Notes: generated by a model not told the origin, from the letters alone. DNA of 64,000 bases from Chromobacterium aquaticum (GCF_021129195.1 NZ_JAJOHW010000021.1:39187-103186), one strand, 5' to 3'. Shown: positions 54,986 to 63,916, counted from the first letter of the stretch. Program-made: numbers and translations.

Positions 54986-57900
54986 ATGTCGATCCGCCAC
55001 GCAGACCTGGAAGAAAAATACACGGCCCCCACCGGCCAGGTGCTGATGACCGGGATTCAGGCCCTGGTGCGCCTGCCCATGCTGCAACAACAACTGGACC
55101 GCGCCGCCGGACTCAACACCGCCGGCTACGTCACCGGCTACCGCGGCTCGCCGCTAGGCAATGTCGACCAGACCATGCAGAAGGCCGAGAAATACTTGAA
55201 GGAACACAATGTGGTGTTCCATCCCGGCCTCAACGAAGACCTCGCCGCCACCGCGGTGTGGGGCACCCAGCAGGTGAATATGTTCGACGGCGCCAAATAC
55301 GACGGCGTCTACTCGCTGTGGTACGGCAAGGGCCCCGGCGTGGACCGCTCCGGCGACGTGCTCAAGCACGGCAACGCCGCCGGCACCAGCCGCCACGGCG
55401 GCGTGCTGCTGGTGGCCGGCGACGACCACGCGGCCAAATCGTCCACCTTTCCGCACCAGTCCGACCACATCCTGGCCGCCAGCATGATTCCGGTGCTGAG
55501 CCCGTCCGGGGTGCAGGAAATCCTGGACTACGGCCTGCACGGCTGGGCGATGAGCCGCTATTCCGGCTGTTGGGTGTCGATCAAGGCGATCTCCGACACC
55601 ATAGAGAGTTCGGCCATCGTCGACATCTCGCCGGAACGGCTGCAGTTCAAGATTCCGGCGGATTTCCCGCTGCCCGAGGACGGCCTCAACATCCGCTGGC
55701 CGGATGCGCCGCTGGCGCAGGAAAAACGCGTGCTGCACCACCGCCTGTACGCGGCGCTGGCCTATGCCCGCGAAAACAAGCTGAACCACATCACGCTGGA
55801 TTCGCCCAAGCCGCGGCTGGGCATCATCACCTGTGGCAAGAGCTATCTGGACGTGATGCAGGCGCTGGACGACCTGGGCATAGACGAGGCGCTGGCCGCC
55901 GATATCGGCCTGCGCATCTTCAAGGTGGGCATGGTCTGGCCGCTGGAGCCGGAAGGTGTGCGCCAGTTCGCCGAAGGCCTGGAAGAAATCCTGGTGGTGG
56001 AGGAAAAGCGCCAGATCATCGAATACCAGTTGAAAGAGCAGCTGTACAACTGGCGCGACGACGTGCGTCCGCGCGTGGTGGGCAAGTTCGCCGAAAAAGG
56101 CGAATGGGCGCTGCCGCACGGCGACTGGCTGCTGCCGGCCGCCGGCGAGCTGACCCCGGCGATGATTGCGCGCGCCATCGCCGGCCGGCTGGCCTTGATC
56201 TTCGACAGCCCCATCATCCACGACCGGCTGAAGTTCTACGACGAAAAAGAAGCCCAACTGGTCCAGCCGCGCGAATCCATCGCCCGCGTGCCGCACTACT
56301 GCTCCGGCTGTCCGCACAATACCAGCACCAAGGTGCCGGAAGGCAGCCGCGCCGTCGCCGGCATCGGCTGTCACTACATGGCGCACTGGATCCAGGGCGA
56401 CAGCACCAAGACCTTCACCCAGATGGGCGGCGAAGGCATCACCTGGGTGGGCCAGGCGCCGTTCACCCACACCAAGCACATCTTCACCAACCTGGGCGAC
56501 GGCACCTACTTCCACTCCGGCCTGCTGGCCATCCGCGCCGCGGTGGCGGCCAAGGTCAACATTACCTACAAGATACTGTACAACGACGCGGTGGCGATGA
56601 CCGGCGGCCAGCATGTGGACGGCTATCTGGACGTGCCCATGATCACCCGCCAACTGGCGGCCGAGGGCATCAAACGCATCGTGATCACCAGCGACGACCC
56701 GGACAAATACCAGAACGTCCAGGGCCTGGCCGCCGGCGTGGAAGTGTTCCACCGCCGCGAACTGGACCGGCTGCAAAAAGAGCTGCGCGAAACCGAGGGC
56801 ACCACCATCCTGATCCACGATCAGACCTGCGCCGCCGAGAAACGCCGCCGCCGCAAGCGCGGCGACTTCCCCGACCCGGCCAAGCGCGCCTTCATCAACC
56901 AACAGGTGTGCGAGGGCTGCGGCGACTGCGGCCAGAAATCCGGCTGCCTGTCGGTGCTGCCGGTGGAAACCCCGCTGGGCCGCAAGCGCAAGATCGACCA
57001 GTCCAGCTGCAATAAGGACTACTCCTGCGTCGAGGGCTTCTGCCCCAGCTTCGTCACCGTGGAAGGCGGCCAGCTGAAGAAATCCGCCGGCAGCAGCGCC
57101 AGCCTGAGTTCGCTGCCGGCACTGCCGGAGCCTACGATTCCACAAGTGCATGAGCCGTTCAGCATCATGGTCACCGGCGTCGGCGGCACCGGCGTGGTCA
57201 CCATAGGTCAGGTGCTGGGCATGGCCGCCTACCTGGATCGCAAGGGCGTCACCGTGCTGGACATGGCCGGCCTGGCGCAGAAAGGCGGTTCGGTGTGGTC
57301 GCATGTGCGCATCGCCGACAGCCAGGACAAGCTGCACGCGGTGCGCATCGCCGCCGGCGACGCCAATCTGGTGCTGGGCTGCGACCTGGTGGTCACCGCC
57401 GCCGAGGAAGCGCTGGCCAAGATGCGCGACGGTTTCAGCCACGCCATCGTCAACAACTACGAATCGCCGACCAGCGCCTTCCTGAAGAACCCGGACGTGC
57501 GCTTCCCCAGCAAGGCGATGAAGGACGCCATCGTCGAATCGGTGGGCACCGGCCGCTACAGCGAGGTCAACGCCACCCGCCTGGCCACCTCGCTGCTGGG
57601 CGACGCCATCGCCAGCAATATGTTCATGCTCGGCTACGCCTGGCAAAAGGGTTTGGTGCCGGTGACGCTGGAAGCCATCATGGAAGCGGTGCGCCTGAAC
57701 GGCGCCGCGGTCAAGTTCAACCAGGACGCCTTCAGCTGGGGCCGTCACGCCGCCCATGATCCGGCGCGCATCGAGGCGCTGGTCAGCCCGTCGGCGGTGG
57801 TGGCCTTTGTTCCACGTGAAACCCCGGACGCGGTGCTGCACCACCGCTCCAGCGCGCTGACCGCCTACCAGAACGCGGCGCTGGCCGAACGCTACAAGGC

Positions 57901-58462
57901 GCTGGTGGCGCGCGTGCGCCAGGCCGAGGAAGCGCTGAACCCGGCCAGCAATGCGCTGACGCTGGCGGTGGCCAAGAACTACTTCCATGTGCTGGCCTAC
58001 AAGGACGAGTACGAGGTGGCGCGGCTCTACACCGACGGTCAATTCCAGCGCGAACTGGCGCAACAGTTCGACGGCGACTTCCAGCTGCGCTTCCACATCG
58101 GCGCCAGCTGGATCACCGGCGGCCAGCCGCGCAAAGTGGCTTTCGGCCCCTGGCTGCTGACCGGGATGAAGTGGCTGGCCAAGCTGCGCTTCCTGCGCGG
58201 CGGCATGCTGGACCCGTTCTCCTGGCAGTCGGACCGCAAGCTGGAGCGGCGGCTGATCGGCGAGTTCGAGCAACAGGTGGAAGCCCTGCTCGGCGGCCTG
58301 ACGCTGGACGCGCTGCCGCGCGCGGTGGAGTTGGTGAAAACCTGGGAAGGCGTGCGCGGCTTCGGCCACATCAAGGAGCGCAACTACCAGCAGGCCAAGA
58401 GCAAACAGGCGCAGCTGCTGAGCGAGTTGAAGCCGGGAGGCAAAAGCCGCCAGGTGGCCTAA
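54986..58462 (+). CDS. Indolepyruvate ferredoxin oxidoreductase family protein (fused alpha/gamma)
   Basis: A 1158-residue iron-sulfur, thiamine-diphosphate enzyme of the 2-oxoacid:ferredoxin oxidoreductase superfamily. Residues 1 to about 700 hold the pyrimidine- and ThDP-binding parts (VTGYRGSPLGNVD, ThDP region LGDGTYFHSGLLAIRAA). An Fe-S cysteine cluster follows (VCEGCGDCGQKSGC at about 640, and CNKDYSC). The C-terminal gamma domain begins at about 722 (VTGVGGTGVVTIGQVLG). Such enzymes decarboxylate aryl or branched 2-oxoacids to acyl-CoA. ACAGGAGGAGAAACC precedes the ATG. Its TAA is the TSD of MITE copy J. Confidence 0.93.
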   Translation: MSIRHADLEEKYTAPTGQVLMTGIQALVRLPMLQQQLDRAAGLNTAGYVTGYRGSPLGNVDQTMQKAEKYLKEHNVVFHPGLNEDLAATAVWGTQQVNMFDGAKYDGVYSLWYGKGPGVDRSGDVLKHGNAAGTSRHGGVLLVAGDDHAAKSSTFPHQSDHILAASMIPVLSPSGVQEILDYGLHGWAMSRYSGCWVSIKAISDTIESSAIVDISPERLQFKIPADFPLPEDGLNIRWPDAPLAQEKRVLHHRLYAALAYARENKLNHITLDSPKPRLGIITCGKSYLDVMQALDDLGIDEALAADIGLRIFKVGMVWPLEPEGVRQFAEGLEEILVVEEKRQIIEYQLKEQLYNWRDDVRPRVVGKFAEKGEWALPHGDWLLPAAGELTPAMIARAIAGRLALIFDSPIIHDRLKFYDEKEAQLVQPRESIARVPHYCSGCPHNTSTKVPEGSRAVAGIGCHYMAHWIQGDSTKTFTQMGGEGITWVGQAPFTHTKHIFTNLGDGTYFHSGLLAIRAAVAAKVNITYKILYNDAVAMTGGQHVDGYLDVPMITRQLAAEGIKRIVITSDDPDKYQNVQGLAAGVEVFHRRELDRLQKELRETEGTTILIHDQTCAAEKRRRRKRGDFPDPAKRAFINQQVCEGCGDCGQKSGCLSVLPVETPLGRKRKIDQSSCNKDYSCVEGFCPSFVTVEGGQLKKSAGSSASLSSLPALPEPTIPQVHEPFSIMVTGVGGTGVVTIGQVLGMAAYLDRKGVTVLDMAGLAQKGGSVWSHVRIADSQDKLHAVRIAAGDANLVLGCDLVVTAAEEALAKMRDGFSHAIVNNYESPTSAFLKNPDVRFPSKAMKDAIVESVGTGRYSEVNATRLATSLLGDAIASNMFMLGYAWQKGLVPVTLEAIMEAVRLNGAAVKFNQDAFSWGRHAAHDPARIEALVSPSAVVAFVPRETPDAVLHHRSSALTAYQNAALAERYKALVARVRQAEEALNPASNALTLAVAKNYFHVLAYKDEYEVARLYTDGQFQRELAQQFDGDFQLRFHIGASWITGGQPRKVAFGPWLLTGMKWLAKLRFLRGGMLDPFSWQSDRKLERRLIGEFEQQVEALLGGLTLDALPRAVELVKTWEGVRGFGHIKERNYQQAKSKQAQLLSELKPGGKSRQVA
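57808..57823. promoter_or_regulatory. parS-like site (14/16)
   Basis: TGTTCCACGTGAAACC differs from parS at two positions, one in the left arm and the last base. It lies inside the oxidoreductase gene. Confidence 0.5.
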
Positions 58463-58580
58463 GAACCTGTTTACGATCTGCTGCGCTTCGTGGAGCGTTG
58501 CACGGTGAGTACCAGCTCGAAATGCTCATGTATCACTTTCGCCTTGTCTCGCCCTAGCTCGCGAGATCGTAGACAGGTTC
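58463..58580. mobile_element. MITE copy J (118 bp, reverse orientation)
   Basis: Ends GAACCTGTTTACGATCT and GATCGTAGACAGGTTC. Flanked by TAA at 58460-58462 (the stop codon of the oxidoreductase gene) and TAA at 58581-58583. About 25 bp of the interior is missing compared with copy E. Confidence 0.88.
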
Positions 58581-58638
58581 TAAGTTGAACAGATTGAAGT
58601 TGCTGTAAACGTAGTACCCGAGTGTTCCTACAGCTTGC

Positions 58639-58671
58639 GGGCGTCGACCATGGTCGACGCCCTCTTTTTTT
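58639..58671 (+). terminator. Intrinsic terminator of the oxidoreductase gene
   Basis: GGGCGTCGACC (58639-58649) pairs perfectly with GGTCGACGCCC (58652-58662), followed by TCTTTTTTT. It lies after MITE copy J, so the native transcript includes the element. Confidence 0.9.
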
Positions 58672-58794
58672 CCACCCGTTCTTTCTGCCGGCTGCGCCCA
58701 TCTCGAATTGAAAATGCCAATCGCATTTTCTAGTATTGAAGATGCTGCACTGCTGCCAACTCAAAACTCGAACAATCCAATAAGGAGACTTGCC

Positions 58795-59346
58795 ATGCCC
58801 CTGACCCCTCGCCACTGGCTGCTCGCTTCCGCCTGCGCGCTCATGCTCGGCTGCGCGTCCACTCCCGGCAGCGACCGCTGTGCCGGCCAGACCCAGCCGA
58901 CCTTGCCCGGCATGGCCGCGGTGGACAATCCCGATCTGCTGAACAGCGCATTGGGCCAGCCCGGCAAAGGCGGCCTGTGCGCCGGCCAGGTGCGACGCCA
59001 GGAGCCGGCGGATCAAACCGTCACGGTCTACCGCGTGTACGACAACAATAAGGTCAATTCGCGCCTGGGCCGCTGGTGGTCGTTCAGTCAGCCGCGGGGC
59101 CCGGTGGCCGCCTACCGCGCCGCCAACGCCATCTGCCCGAGCTGGAGCCAGCTCAACCGGGTGGTGCGCTGCCAGCTGAAAGTGGGCGCGCAAGTGGCGG
59201 TGGGACCCGGCCAGAGCGCCGATTGCGCGCCAGACGCCAACTACCCGCCATCGGCGGTCAACCAGGTCTACATCCCCAACTCAGGGCCGGACACCTTGTG
59301 GGTGGAGCAATGCCAGGACATGGGCGATTTCCCGCCGACCTCTTGA
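58795..59346 (+). CDS. Hypothetical lipoprotein
   Basis: A 183-residue exported protein with lipobox LMLGC (Cys at about 19). The mature part is cysteine-rich (six or more Cys) and has YRVYDNNKVNSRLGRWWSF and YRAANAICPSWSQLN. I know no family for it. AAGGAGACTTGCC precedes the ATG. An A/T-rich region with a possible promoter precedes it (58700-58760). Probably outer-membrane anchored. Confidence 0.75.
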   Translation: MPLTPRHWLLASACALMLGCASTPGSDRCAGQTQPTLPGMAAVDNPDLLNSALGQPGKGGLCAGQVRRQEPADQTVTVYRVYDNNKVNSRLGRWWSFSQPRGPVAAYRAANAICPSWSQLNRVVRCQLKVGAQVAVGPGQSADCAPDANYPPSAVNQVYIPNSGPDTLWVEQCQDMGDFPPTS

Positions 59347-59409
59347 GCCGGGCTCCGGATCTGCAGCGCTGCGGCGCGATAGATTGGAGCAGGGTTTGAA
59401 AACAATGTT

Positions 59410-60315
59410 TTAAACGTCGCGGCCGGCGAAGCAATCCACGATGAAATCGATCAACACCCTGACCTTGGCCGGCTGCGGCTTTTTATTCGGATACACCAGG
59501 TAGACCGCAGCGCCGGGCGTGTCGTAATCGGCCAGCACCCGGTGCAGCCGCCCCGCGCTCACAGCGCCGGCGGCGACGAAATCCGGCAAGCGCGCGAAAC
59601 CGGCGCCGGCCTCAGCCAGCCGCTCGTTGAGGCTGTAATCGCTGATTTGCAGCCAATGCCGCGCCGCCACTTCCTCCACCTTGCCGCCTTGGGTGAACAG
59701 CCAGTGCGCGCCGGCGCGCTGGCCGGCGTGGATCACGCAAGGCAGCGCCGCCAAGTCGGCCGGCCGTTGCGGCGCGCCATGGCGCTGCAACAGGCTGTCG
59801 GCGGCCACGATCCAGTCGCGGGTATGGAACAGGCAACGCGCCACCAGCGACGGCGCCAGTTGCGGCGCGCTGCGGATCGCCAGGTCATAGCCGTCCGCCT
59901 CCAGGTCCAGCAAGGCCGGGCTGATGTCCAGCTCCAGCCGCACCGCCGGGTATTGTTGATGAAAAGCCAACAGTAGCTCGGCCATGAAGGCGCCGCCGAA
60001 CATCGCCGGCACCGTCATCCGCACCCGCCCGCTCGCCTCCTCGCGCAGTTCACGCATCGCCGCGGTGGATTGCCGCAACAGTTCGCGCAGCTGGCGGCAG
60101 TACTCCAGATACCGCGCGCCGGCTTCGGTCAGCGTCAGCCGGCGCGTGCTGCGGTATAGCAGTTGCACGCCCAGCTCCCGCTCCAGCCGGCTCAACTGCT
60201 TGCTGATCTGGGATTTGGAGCTGTGCATCGCCGCGGCGGCGGCGGTGATGCTGCCGGCCTCCACTACCGCCAGGAACGCCAGCGCCAGTTCCGAAGAAGG
60301 TTCAATTGTTTCCAT
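59410..60315 (-). CDS. LysR-family transcriptional regulator
   Basis: A 301-residue regulator. The N-terminal helix-turn-helix (about 5-65, with AFLAVVEAGSITAAAAAMH and SKQLSRLERELGVQLLYRST) is followed by an effector-binding domain (about 95-295). The ATG at 60315 gives the usual length; the frame open to 60462 crosses the intergenic region. It is divergent from the dehydrogenase gene at 60413, which it probably regulates. Confidence 0.92.
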   Translation of the reverse strand: METIEPSSELALAFLAVVEAGSITAAAAAMHSSKSQISKQLSRLERELGVQLLYRSTRRLTLTEAGARYLEYCRQLRELLRQSTAAMRELREEASGRVRMTVPAMFGGAFMAELLLAFHQQYPAVRLELDISPALLDLEADGYDLAIRSAPQLAPSLVARCLFHTRDWIVAADSLLQRHGAPQRPADLAALPCVIHAGQRAGAHWLFTQGGKVEEVAARHWLQISDYSLNERLAEAGAGFARLPDFVAAGAVSAGRLHRVLADYDTPGAAVYLVYPNKKPQPAKVRVLIDFIVDCFAGRDV

Positions 60316-60412
60316 ATTGATTCCAATAATTCCACATTTCCCCGGTTTTTCCCAAGCCGCGCGCCGCCTATGCTCAGTGCTCCCCACACCGGAATGCATG
60401 AAGGAGCGAAAC

Positions 60413-61033
60413 ATGAAGATTTTATTGATCGGCGCCAGCGGCCACATCGGCCAGACCGTCATCGCCGCCCTGGACGGCCGTCACGAGGTGATCACCGCCG
60501 GCCGCCACAGCGGGGACGTCCGCCTGGACATCGAAGACGAGAACAGCATCATCGAGCTATTCCGCCGCCTGCCCAGGCTGGACGCGGTGGCAGTGGCCAC
60601 CGGCGGGCGCAACGGCCACCTGGCGCCGCTGAGCGAGATGCGCGCCGAACACTACCGCGTGGGCCTGGAATCCAAGCTGCTGGGCCAGGTCAACACCGTG
60701 CTGCACGGCATGGACAAGCTCAATGACGGCGGCTCCTTCACCCTGGTCGGCGGCGTCTGGGACCCGCAGAGCATCGTGCCGCTGTTCAGCAATCTATATA
60801 TGGTCAACGGCGCGCTGGAGGCCTTCGTCGTCGCTGCCGCCACCGAGCTGCCGCGCCGCCAGCGCATCAATCTGGTGGCGCCGCTGCTCTTGAGCGAGTC
60901 CGCGCCGCAATATGGCCACCTGTTCCGCGGCGCGCCGCAAGTGTCCGCCGCCGAGGTCGCGCGCGCTTACAGCCTGAGCATAGAAGGCATACAGAGCGGG
61001 CAGATTTACCGTTTCGGCGCCGGCCACGGCTGA
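60413..61033 (+). CDS. Short-chain dehydrogenase/reductase, NAD(P)-binding
   Basis: A 206-residue atypical SDR. MKILLIGASGHIGQTVIAAL (1-20) is the nucleotide-binding turn (GASGHIG). The YMVNGALEAFV stretch (about 127-137) carries the tyrosine, with Asn and Gly in place of the usual lysine spacing, so catalysis by the classical YxxxK triad is uncertain. GAAGGAGCGAAAC precedes the ATG. It is paired with a divergent LysR gene, a common arrangement for small inducible reductases. Confidence 0.88.
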   Translation: MKILLIGASGHIGQTVIAALDGRHEVITAGRHSGDVRLDIEDENSIIELFRRLPRLDAVAVATGGRNGHLAPLSEMRAEHYRVGLESKLLGQVNTVLHGMDKLNDGGSFTLVGGVWDPQSIVPLFSNLYMVNGALEAFVVAAATELPRRQRINLVAPLLLSESAPQYGHLFRGAPQVSAAEVARAYSLSIEGIQSGQIYRFGAGHG

Positions 61034-61069
61034 GGCGGCATGGTTGACGCCTCCCGTCTAAGCCATCAG

Positions 61070-61105
61070 CATGGTCGTTTGTTCCAACAAGAGAAAACGA
61101 CCATG
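61070..61105 (+). promoter_or_regulatory. 11-bp hairpin masking the start codon of the DUF2059 gene
   Basis: CATGGTCGTTT (61070-61080) pairs perfectly with AAACGACCATG (61095-61105), whose last three bases are the ATG start. The GAGA ribosome-site region lies in the 14-nt loop. It could act as a translational switch. Confidence 0.5.
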
Positions 61106-61636
61106 CGCCTTAAATCCATGCTCGCCGCCGGCCTGTGCGCCGCCCTATTCCACGCCGGCCCGGCGCTTGCCGCCGAAGACAGCGTCGCCGCCGCCAAAGC
61201 GCTGCTACAGTCCATGCGTTACGACGAGATGATCGTGCAATCCATGCAGCAGATGGAAAGCACCATGCAGCAGCAAATGGAGCAGCAGCTGTGGCAAACC
61301 CTGCCGGACTGCGCAGAAACGCCGGACTGCAAAAGCAAGGCCAGCGCGCTTTTGCAGCAGGTGCTGAAAACCCAGCAAGACTATTTCCGCTCGCCCGAAA
61401 CCCGCAAATTGATGAACGAGATGCAGGTCCAGGCGCTGAGCAAGAATTTCAGCGTCGCCGAAATTCACGAGATGAACGCGTTTTATCAAACCCCCACCGG
61501 CAGCAAGATGTTGCGGCTGATGCCCAAGATCATGGCGGAAACCGGCCCGCTGCTGATGAAGGACATGGGCCAGCGCCTGCTACCCAAGCTCAAGCAGCAA
61601 ATGGATGAGTTCGCGCGCCAGCACAGCGCGCGCTGA
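61103..61636 (+). CDS. Exported DUF2059 protein (paralogue of 13405-13947)
   Basis: A 177-residue periplasmic protein. The signal peptide ends near PALAA (about residue 23). A Gln/Met-rich helical region (residues about 45-70) contains two Cys at about 69 and 74, and FSVAEIHEMNAFYQTPTGSK (about 113-132) is the DUF2059 core. Its start codon is in a perfect hairpin. The TGA stop abuts MITE copy K. Confidence 0.85.
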   Translation: MRLKSMLAAGLCAALFHAGPALAAEDSVAAAKALLQSMRYDEMIVQSMQQMESTMQQQMEQQLWQTLPDCAETPDCKSKASALLQQVLKTQQDYFRSPETRKLMNEMQVQALSKNFSVAEIHEMNAFYQTPTGSKMLRLMPKIMAETGPLLMKDMGQRLLPKLKQQMDEFARQHSAR

Positions 61637-61760
61637 GAGCCGGTTCCAAAGTCTCGCGAGCGAGAGCGAGACAAGGCGAAAACGAGCGAAAAAGCGGAAT
61701 GTACACGTGGTACATGAGTATTTCGGAGACGTTTTCAACACCGCCTCACTGAAGCGGCGG
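61637..61760. mobile_element. MITE copy K (about 124 bp, right end lost)
   Basis: Left end GAGCCGGTTCCAAAGTCT follows TGA (61634-61636), the stop codon of the DUF2059 gene. Interior runs to ACCGCCTCACTGAAGCGGCGG, after which the right end is gone. Forward orientation. Confidence 0.8.
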
Positions 61761-61764
61761 ATGA

Positions 61765-61790
61765 CAAAACGGGGCCAAGGGCCCCGTTGT
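61765..61790 (-). terminator. Intrinsic terminator of the MscS gene
   Basis: AACGGGGC (61788-61781, minus strand) pairs with GCCCCGTT (61775-61768), followed by TTGTC. It lies 17 nt after the MscS stop. Confidence 0.7.
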
Positions 61791-61804
61791 CGCACTTGCG
61801 CCGC

Positions 61805-62608
61805 TCAGCCCTGGCGCACCACCATCGCCTGCTCAGGCGCCGGGAAGCCGCCGGCGGACAGGGTCTCGCGAATGGCGCGGTTGCTGTCGAAATACACCTG
61901 CCAGTAATCCTGCGGCTTGCAGTACGGCCGCACCGCCAGCACCGGGCCCAAGGGCGTGAACTCCAGCAGGCCGACGTCCGGCGCCGGGCTGGCCAGCACA
62001 TTGGGCACCTTGGCCACCGCCTCCCGCAACAGGCTCATCGCCGCCGCGTGATCGGCGCTGGCCGCCAGCTGAGCCTTCAGGTCCACCCGCCGCTGTTCGT
62101 TGACGCTGAAGTTCTGGATAGTGTCGGAAAAGATCTTGTTATTGCCTATCAGGGTCAGCACTCCGTCCGGCGTATCCACCGCGGTGGCGAACAGGCCGAT
62201 GTGCTTGACCGTGCCGACGATGCCGGCGACGCCCACCGCGTCGCCCACCTTGAACGGCCGCAGCACCACCAGGAAGATGCCGGCGGCGAAATTGGCCAGC
62301 AAGCCGCTCCAGGCCATGCCTATGGCCACGCCGGCGGCGGCGATCACCGCGGCGAAGGTGGTGGTCTGCACCCCGAAGAAGCCGAGGATGCCGATCACCA
62401 ACACGATGGTCAGCGTCACATCCAGGAAGGATTTCACATACTGGCGAATGGTGTGGTCCAGCGACTTGCTGGCCAGCTTGGCGTCCAGCATCCGGGTGGC
62501 GAACTTGATCAGCCAACGGCCGACCAGCCACAGCAGGATGGCCGACACGATATTGAGGCCAATCTTCACCGCCAGATCCGCCCAGTGGCTCCAGTTGATG
62601 GCATCCAT
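61805..62608 (-). CDS. mscS: Small-conductance mechanosensitive channel (MscS family)
   Basis: A 267-residue inner-membrane channel that opens on hypo-osmotic shock. Three membrane segments lie in the first 110 residues; the pore helix AAVIAAAGVAIGMAWSGLLA (about 85-104) has the conserved Ala/Gly pattern. GVAGIVGTVKHIGLFATAVD and LIGNNKIFSDTIQNFSVN form the beta domain. Length is close to the E. coli protein (286). No upstream partner. Confidence 0.93.
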   Translation of the reverse strand: MDAINWSHWADLAVKIGLNIVSAILLWLVGRWLIKFATRMLDAKLASKSLDHTIRQYVKSFLDVTLTIVLVIGILGFFGVQTTTFAAVIAAAGVAIGMAWSGLLANFAAGIFLVVLRPFKVGDAVGVAGIVGTVKHIGLFATAVDTPDGVLTLIGNNKIFSDTIQNFSVNEQRRVDLKAQLAASADHAAAMSLLREAVAKVPNVLASPAPDVGLLEFTPLGPVLAVRPYCKPQDYWQVYFDSNRAIRETLSAGGFPAPEQAMVVRQG

Positions 62609-62705
62609 TTGTAAATCCCCTTTTTAACGGTTTCGCAACATGATTAAAGATAGGAGCTTACTGCAAAAATACCAAACGAATCTTGCGGCCTTGCCGGCCG
62701 TGGCT

Positions 62706-63434
62706 TCAGGCCTCCGCCAGCGCGCGGCAGGTCTCGCCTATGCCGCCCTGAATGCGCAGATCGAACGCATGATCCATGCGCGTGGGCGTGTAATTGATCA
62801 AGGCGGTGGCCACGCCGGCCTGCGCCGCCTCCAGCGGGATCAGATTGACCGGCGACACCTCCAGCGATGAGCCCAGCACCAGCAGCAGATCCGCCTGCAG
62901 CGCGGCGTCGAAGGCCAGGTCGATCAAGGGCACCGCCTCGCCGTACAGCACCACGTCCGGCTTGAGCACATCGTGGCACAGTCGGCAGATGGGCAGCGGG
63001 TGGTGCAGAATGTAGTCCAGCGCATGCGTGGTGCCGCAGCCGGGGCAGCTGGCGGTCAGCAGGCTGCCGTGCAATTCCAACACCCGGCTGCTGCCGGCGC
63101 GCGCGTGCAGGCCGTCTATGTTCTGAGTCAGCACCGTCACCCGCTTGCCCTGTTGCTCCAGTTCCGCCAGGAACTGGTGGCCGGCGTTGGGCCGATAATC
63201 GCCGATCAGCTTGATGCGGAAGATCTCGCGGAACGCCTGCCAGAACGCCTCCGGATCGCGGCGGAAATAATCGATGGACACCACCTCGGCCAGGCTCATG
63301 CTGCGCGACCACAGGCCGTTGGCGGAGCGAAAGTCGGGGATGCCGGATTCGGTGCTCATGCCGGCGCCGGTCAAGGCCACAATGGTTTCCGCCTGCTCCA
63401 GCATCTGGCGCAGGCGGTGGATTTGCTCGGACAT
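62706..63434 (-). CDS. cobB: NAD-dependent deacylase (sirtuin)
   Basis: A 242-residue sirtuin that removes acetyl or succinyl groups from lysines. GAGMSTESGIPDFRS (about 23-37), LTQNIDGLHARAGSS (about 101-115), ELHG, and the zinc cysteines CPGC and CRLC (about 129-152) are in order. GSSLEVSPVNLIP is the NAD site. Class I/III subtype not determined here. Possible targets include acetyl-CoA synthetase. Confidence 0.95.
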   Translation of the reverse strand: MSEQIHRLRQMLEQAETIVALTGAGMSTESGIPDFRSANGLWSRSMSLAEVVSIDYFRRDPEAFWQAFREIFRIKLIGDYRPNAGHQFLAELEQQGKRVTVLTQNIDGLHARAGSSRVLELHGSLLTASCPGCGTTHALDYILHHPLPICRLCHDVLKPDVVLYGEAVPLIDLAFDAALQADLLLVLGSSLEVSPVNLIPLEAAQAGVATALINYTPTRMDHAFDLRIQGGIGETCRALAEA

Positions 63435-63531
63435 CTATGCATTCCAGCTAGTGAATTAAGCAAAATGTTAAGCCAGGCTCGGCCCGCGGCAACCGCGCCA
63501 AGCCCCAGCTTAACTTTTTCATGACAAAGGC

Positions 63532-63870
63532 TCAGCCGGCCGTTGGCACAGGGTATTTGATAGCGTTCTTGGCCATCTTGTCGCGGACCGCCGCGTCCAG
63601 ATCCACCCCGGTCACCATCGCCAGCCGCGTCAGGTAGAGCAGCACGTCGGCGATTTCCTCCTGCAGATGGGTGAAGCGCGCCGGATCGGCGCGCAGCGCG
63701 GCGGCTTCCTCGTCGCTCAGCCATTGGAAGATTTCCGCCAGTTCGCCCACCTCGCCCACCAGCGCCAGCATCAGGCCGCGCGGCGTGTGGTAGCGGTTCC
63801 AGTCGCGTTCATCGGCGAAACGCTGCAATGCGGCGGTGAGTTTTTCAGTAGAGATCAGGGTTTCGCTCAT
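63532..63870 (-). CDS. MazG-like nucleotide pyrophosphohydrolase (dCTPase type)
   Basis: A 112-residue all-alpha NTP pyrophosphatase of the RS21-C6/dCTPP1 group. ALVGEVGELAEIFQW (about 37-51) and EEIADVLLYLTRLA (about 71-84) carry the paired EExxE/ExxD metal ligands. It cleaves nucleoside triphosphates (often dCTP or modified dCTP) to monophosphates, cleaning the nucleotide pool. It is followed (62706-63434) by the sirtuin gene on the same strand. Confidence 0.9.
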   Translation of the reverse strand: MSETLISTEKLTAALQRFADERDWNRYHTPRGLMLALVGEVGELAEIFQWLSDEEAAALRADPARFTHLQEEIADVLLYLTRLAMVTGVDLDAAVRDKMAKNAIKYPVPTAG

Positions 63871-63881
63871 CGTTCTATCCG

Positions 63882-63897
63882 GGTTTCACGTGGAACA
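63882..63897. promoter_or_regulatory. parS-like site (14/16)
   Basis: GGTTTCACGTGGAACA keeps CACGTG and differs from parS at the first base and one right-arm base. It lies just upstream of the MazG-like gene, the only near match outside a coding region. Confidence 0.5.
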
Positions 63898-63916
63898 ACA
63901 GCCGCTTGCCGCCTCA

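Noticed and set aside
55154..58369. 1071-codon open frame on the minus strand opposite the oxidoreductase gene
   Set aside because: Antisense shadow of a well-supported 1158-residue enzyme; no domain, biased composition.
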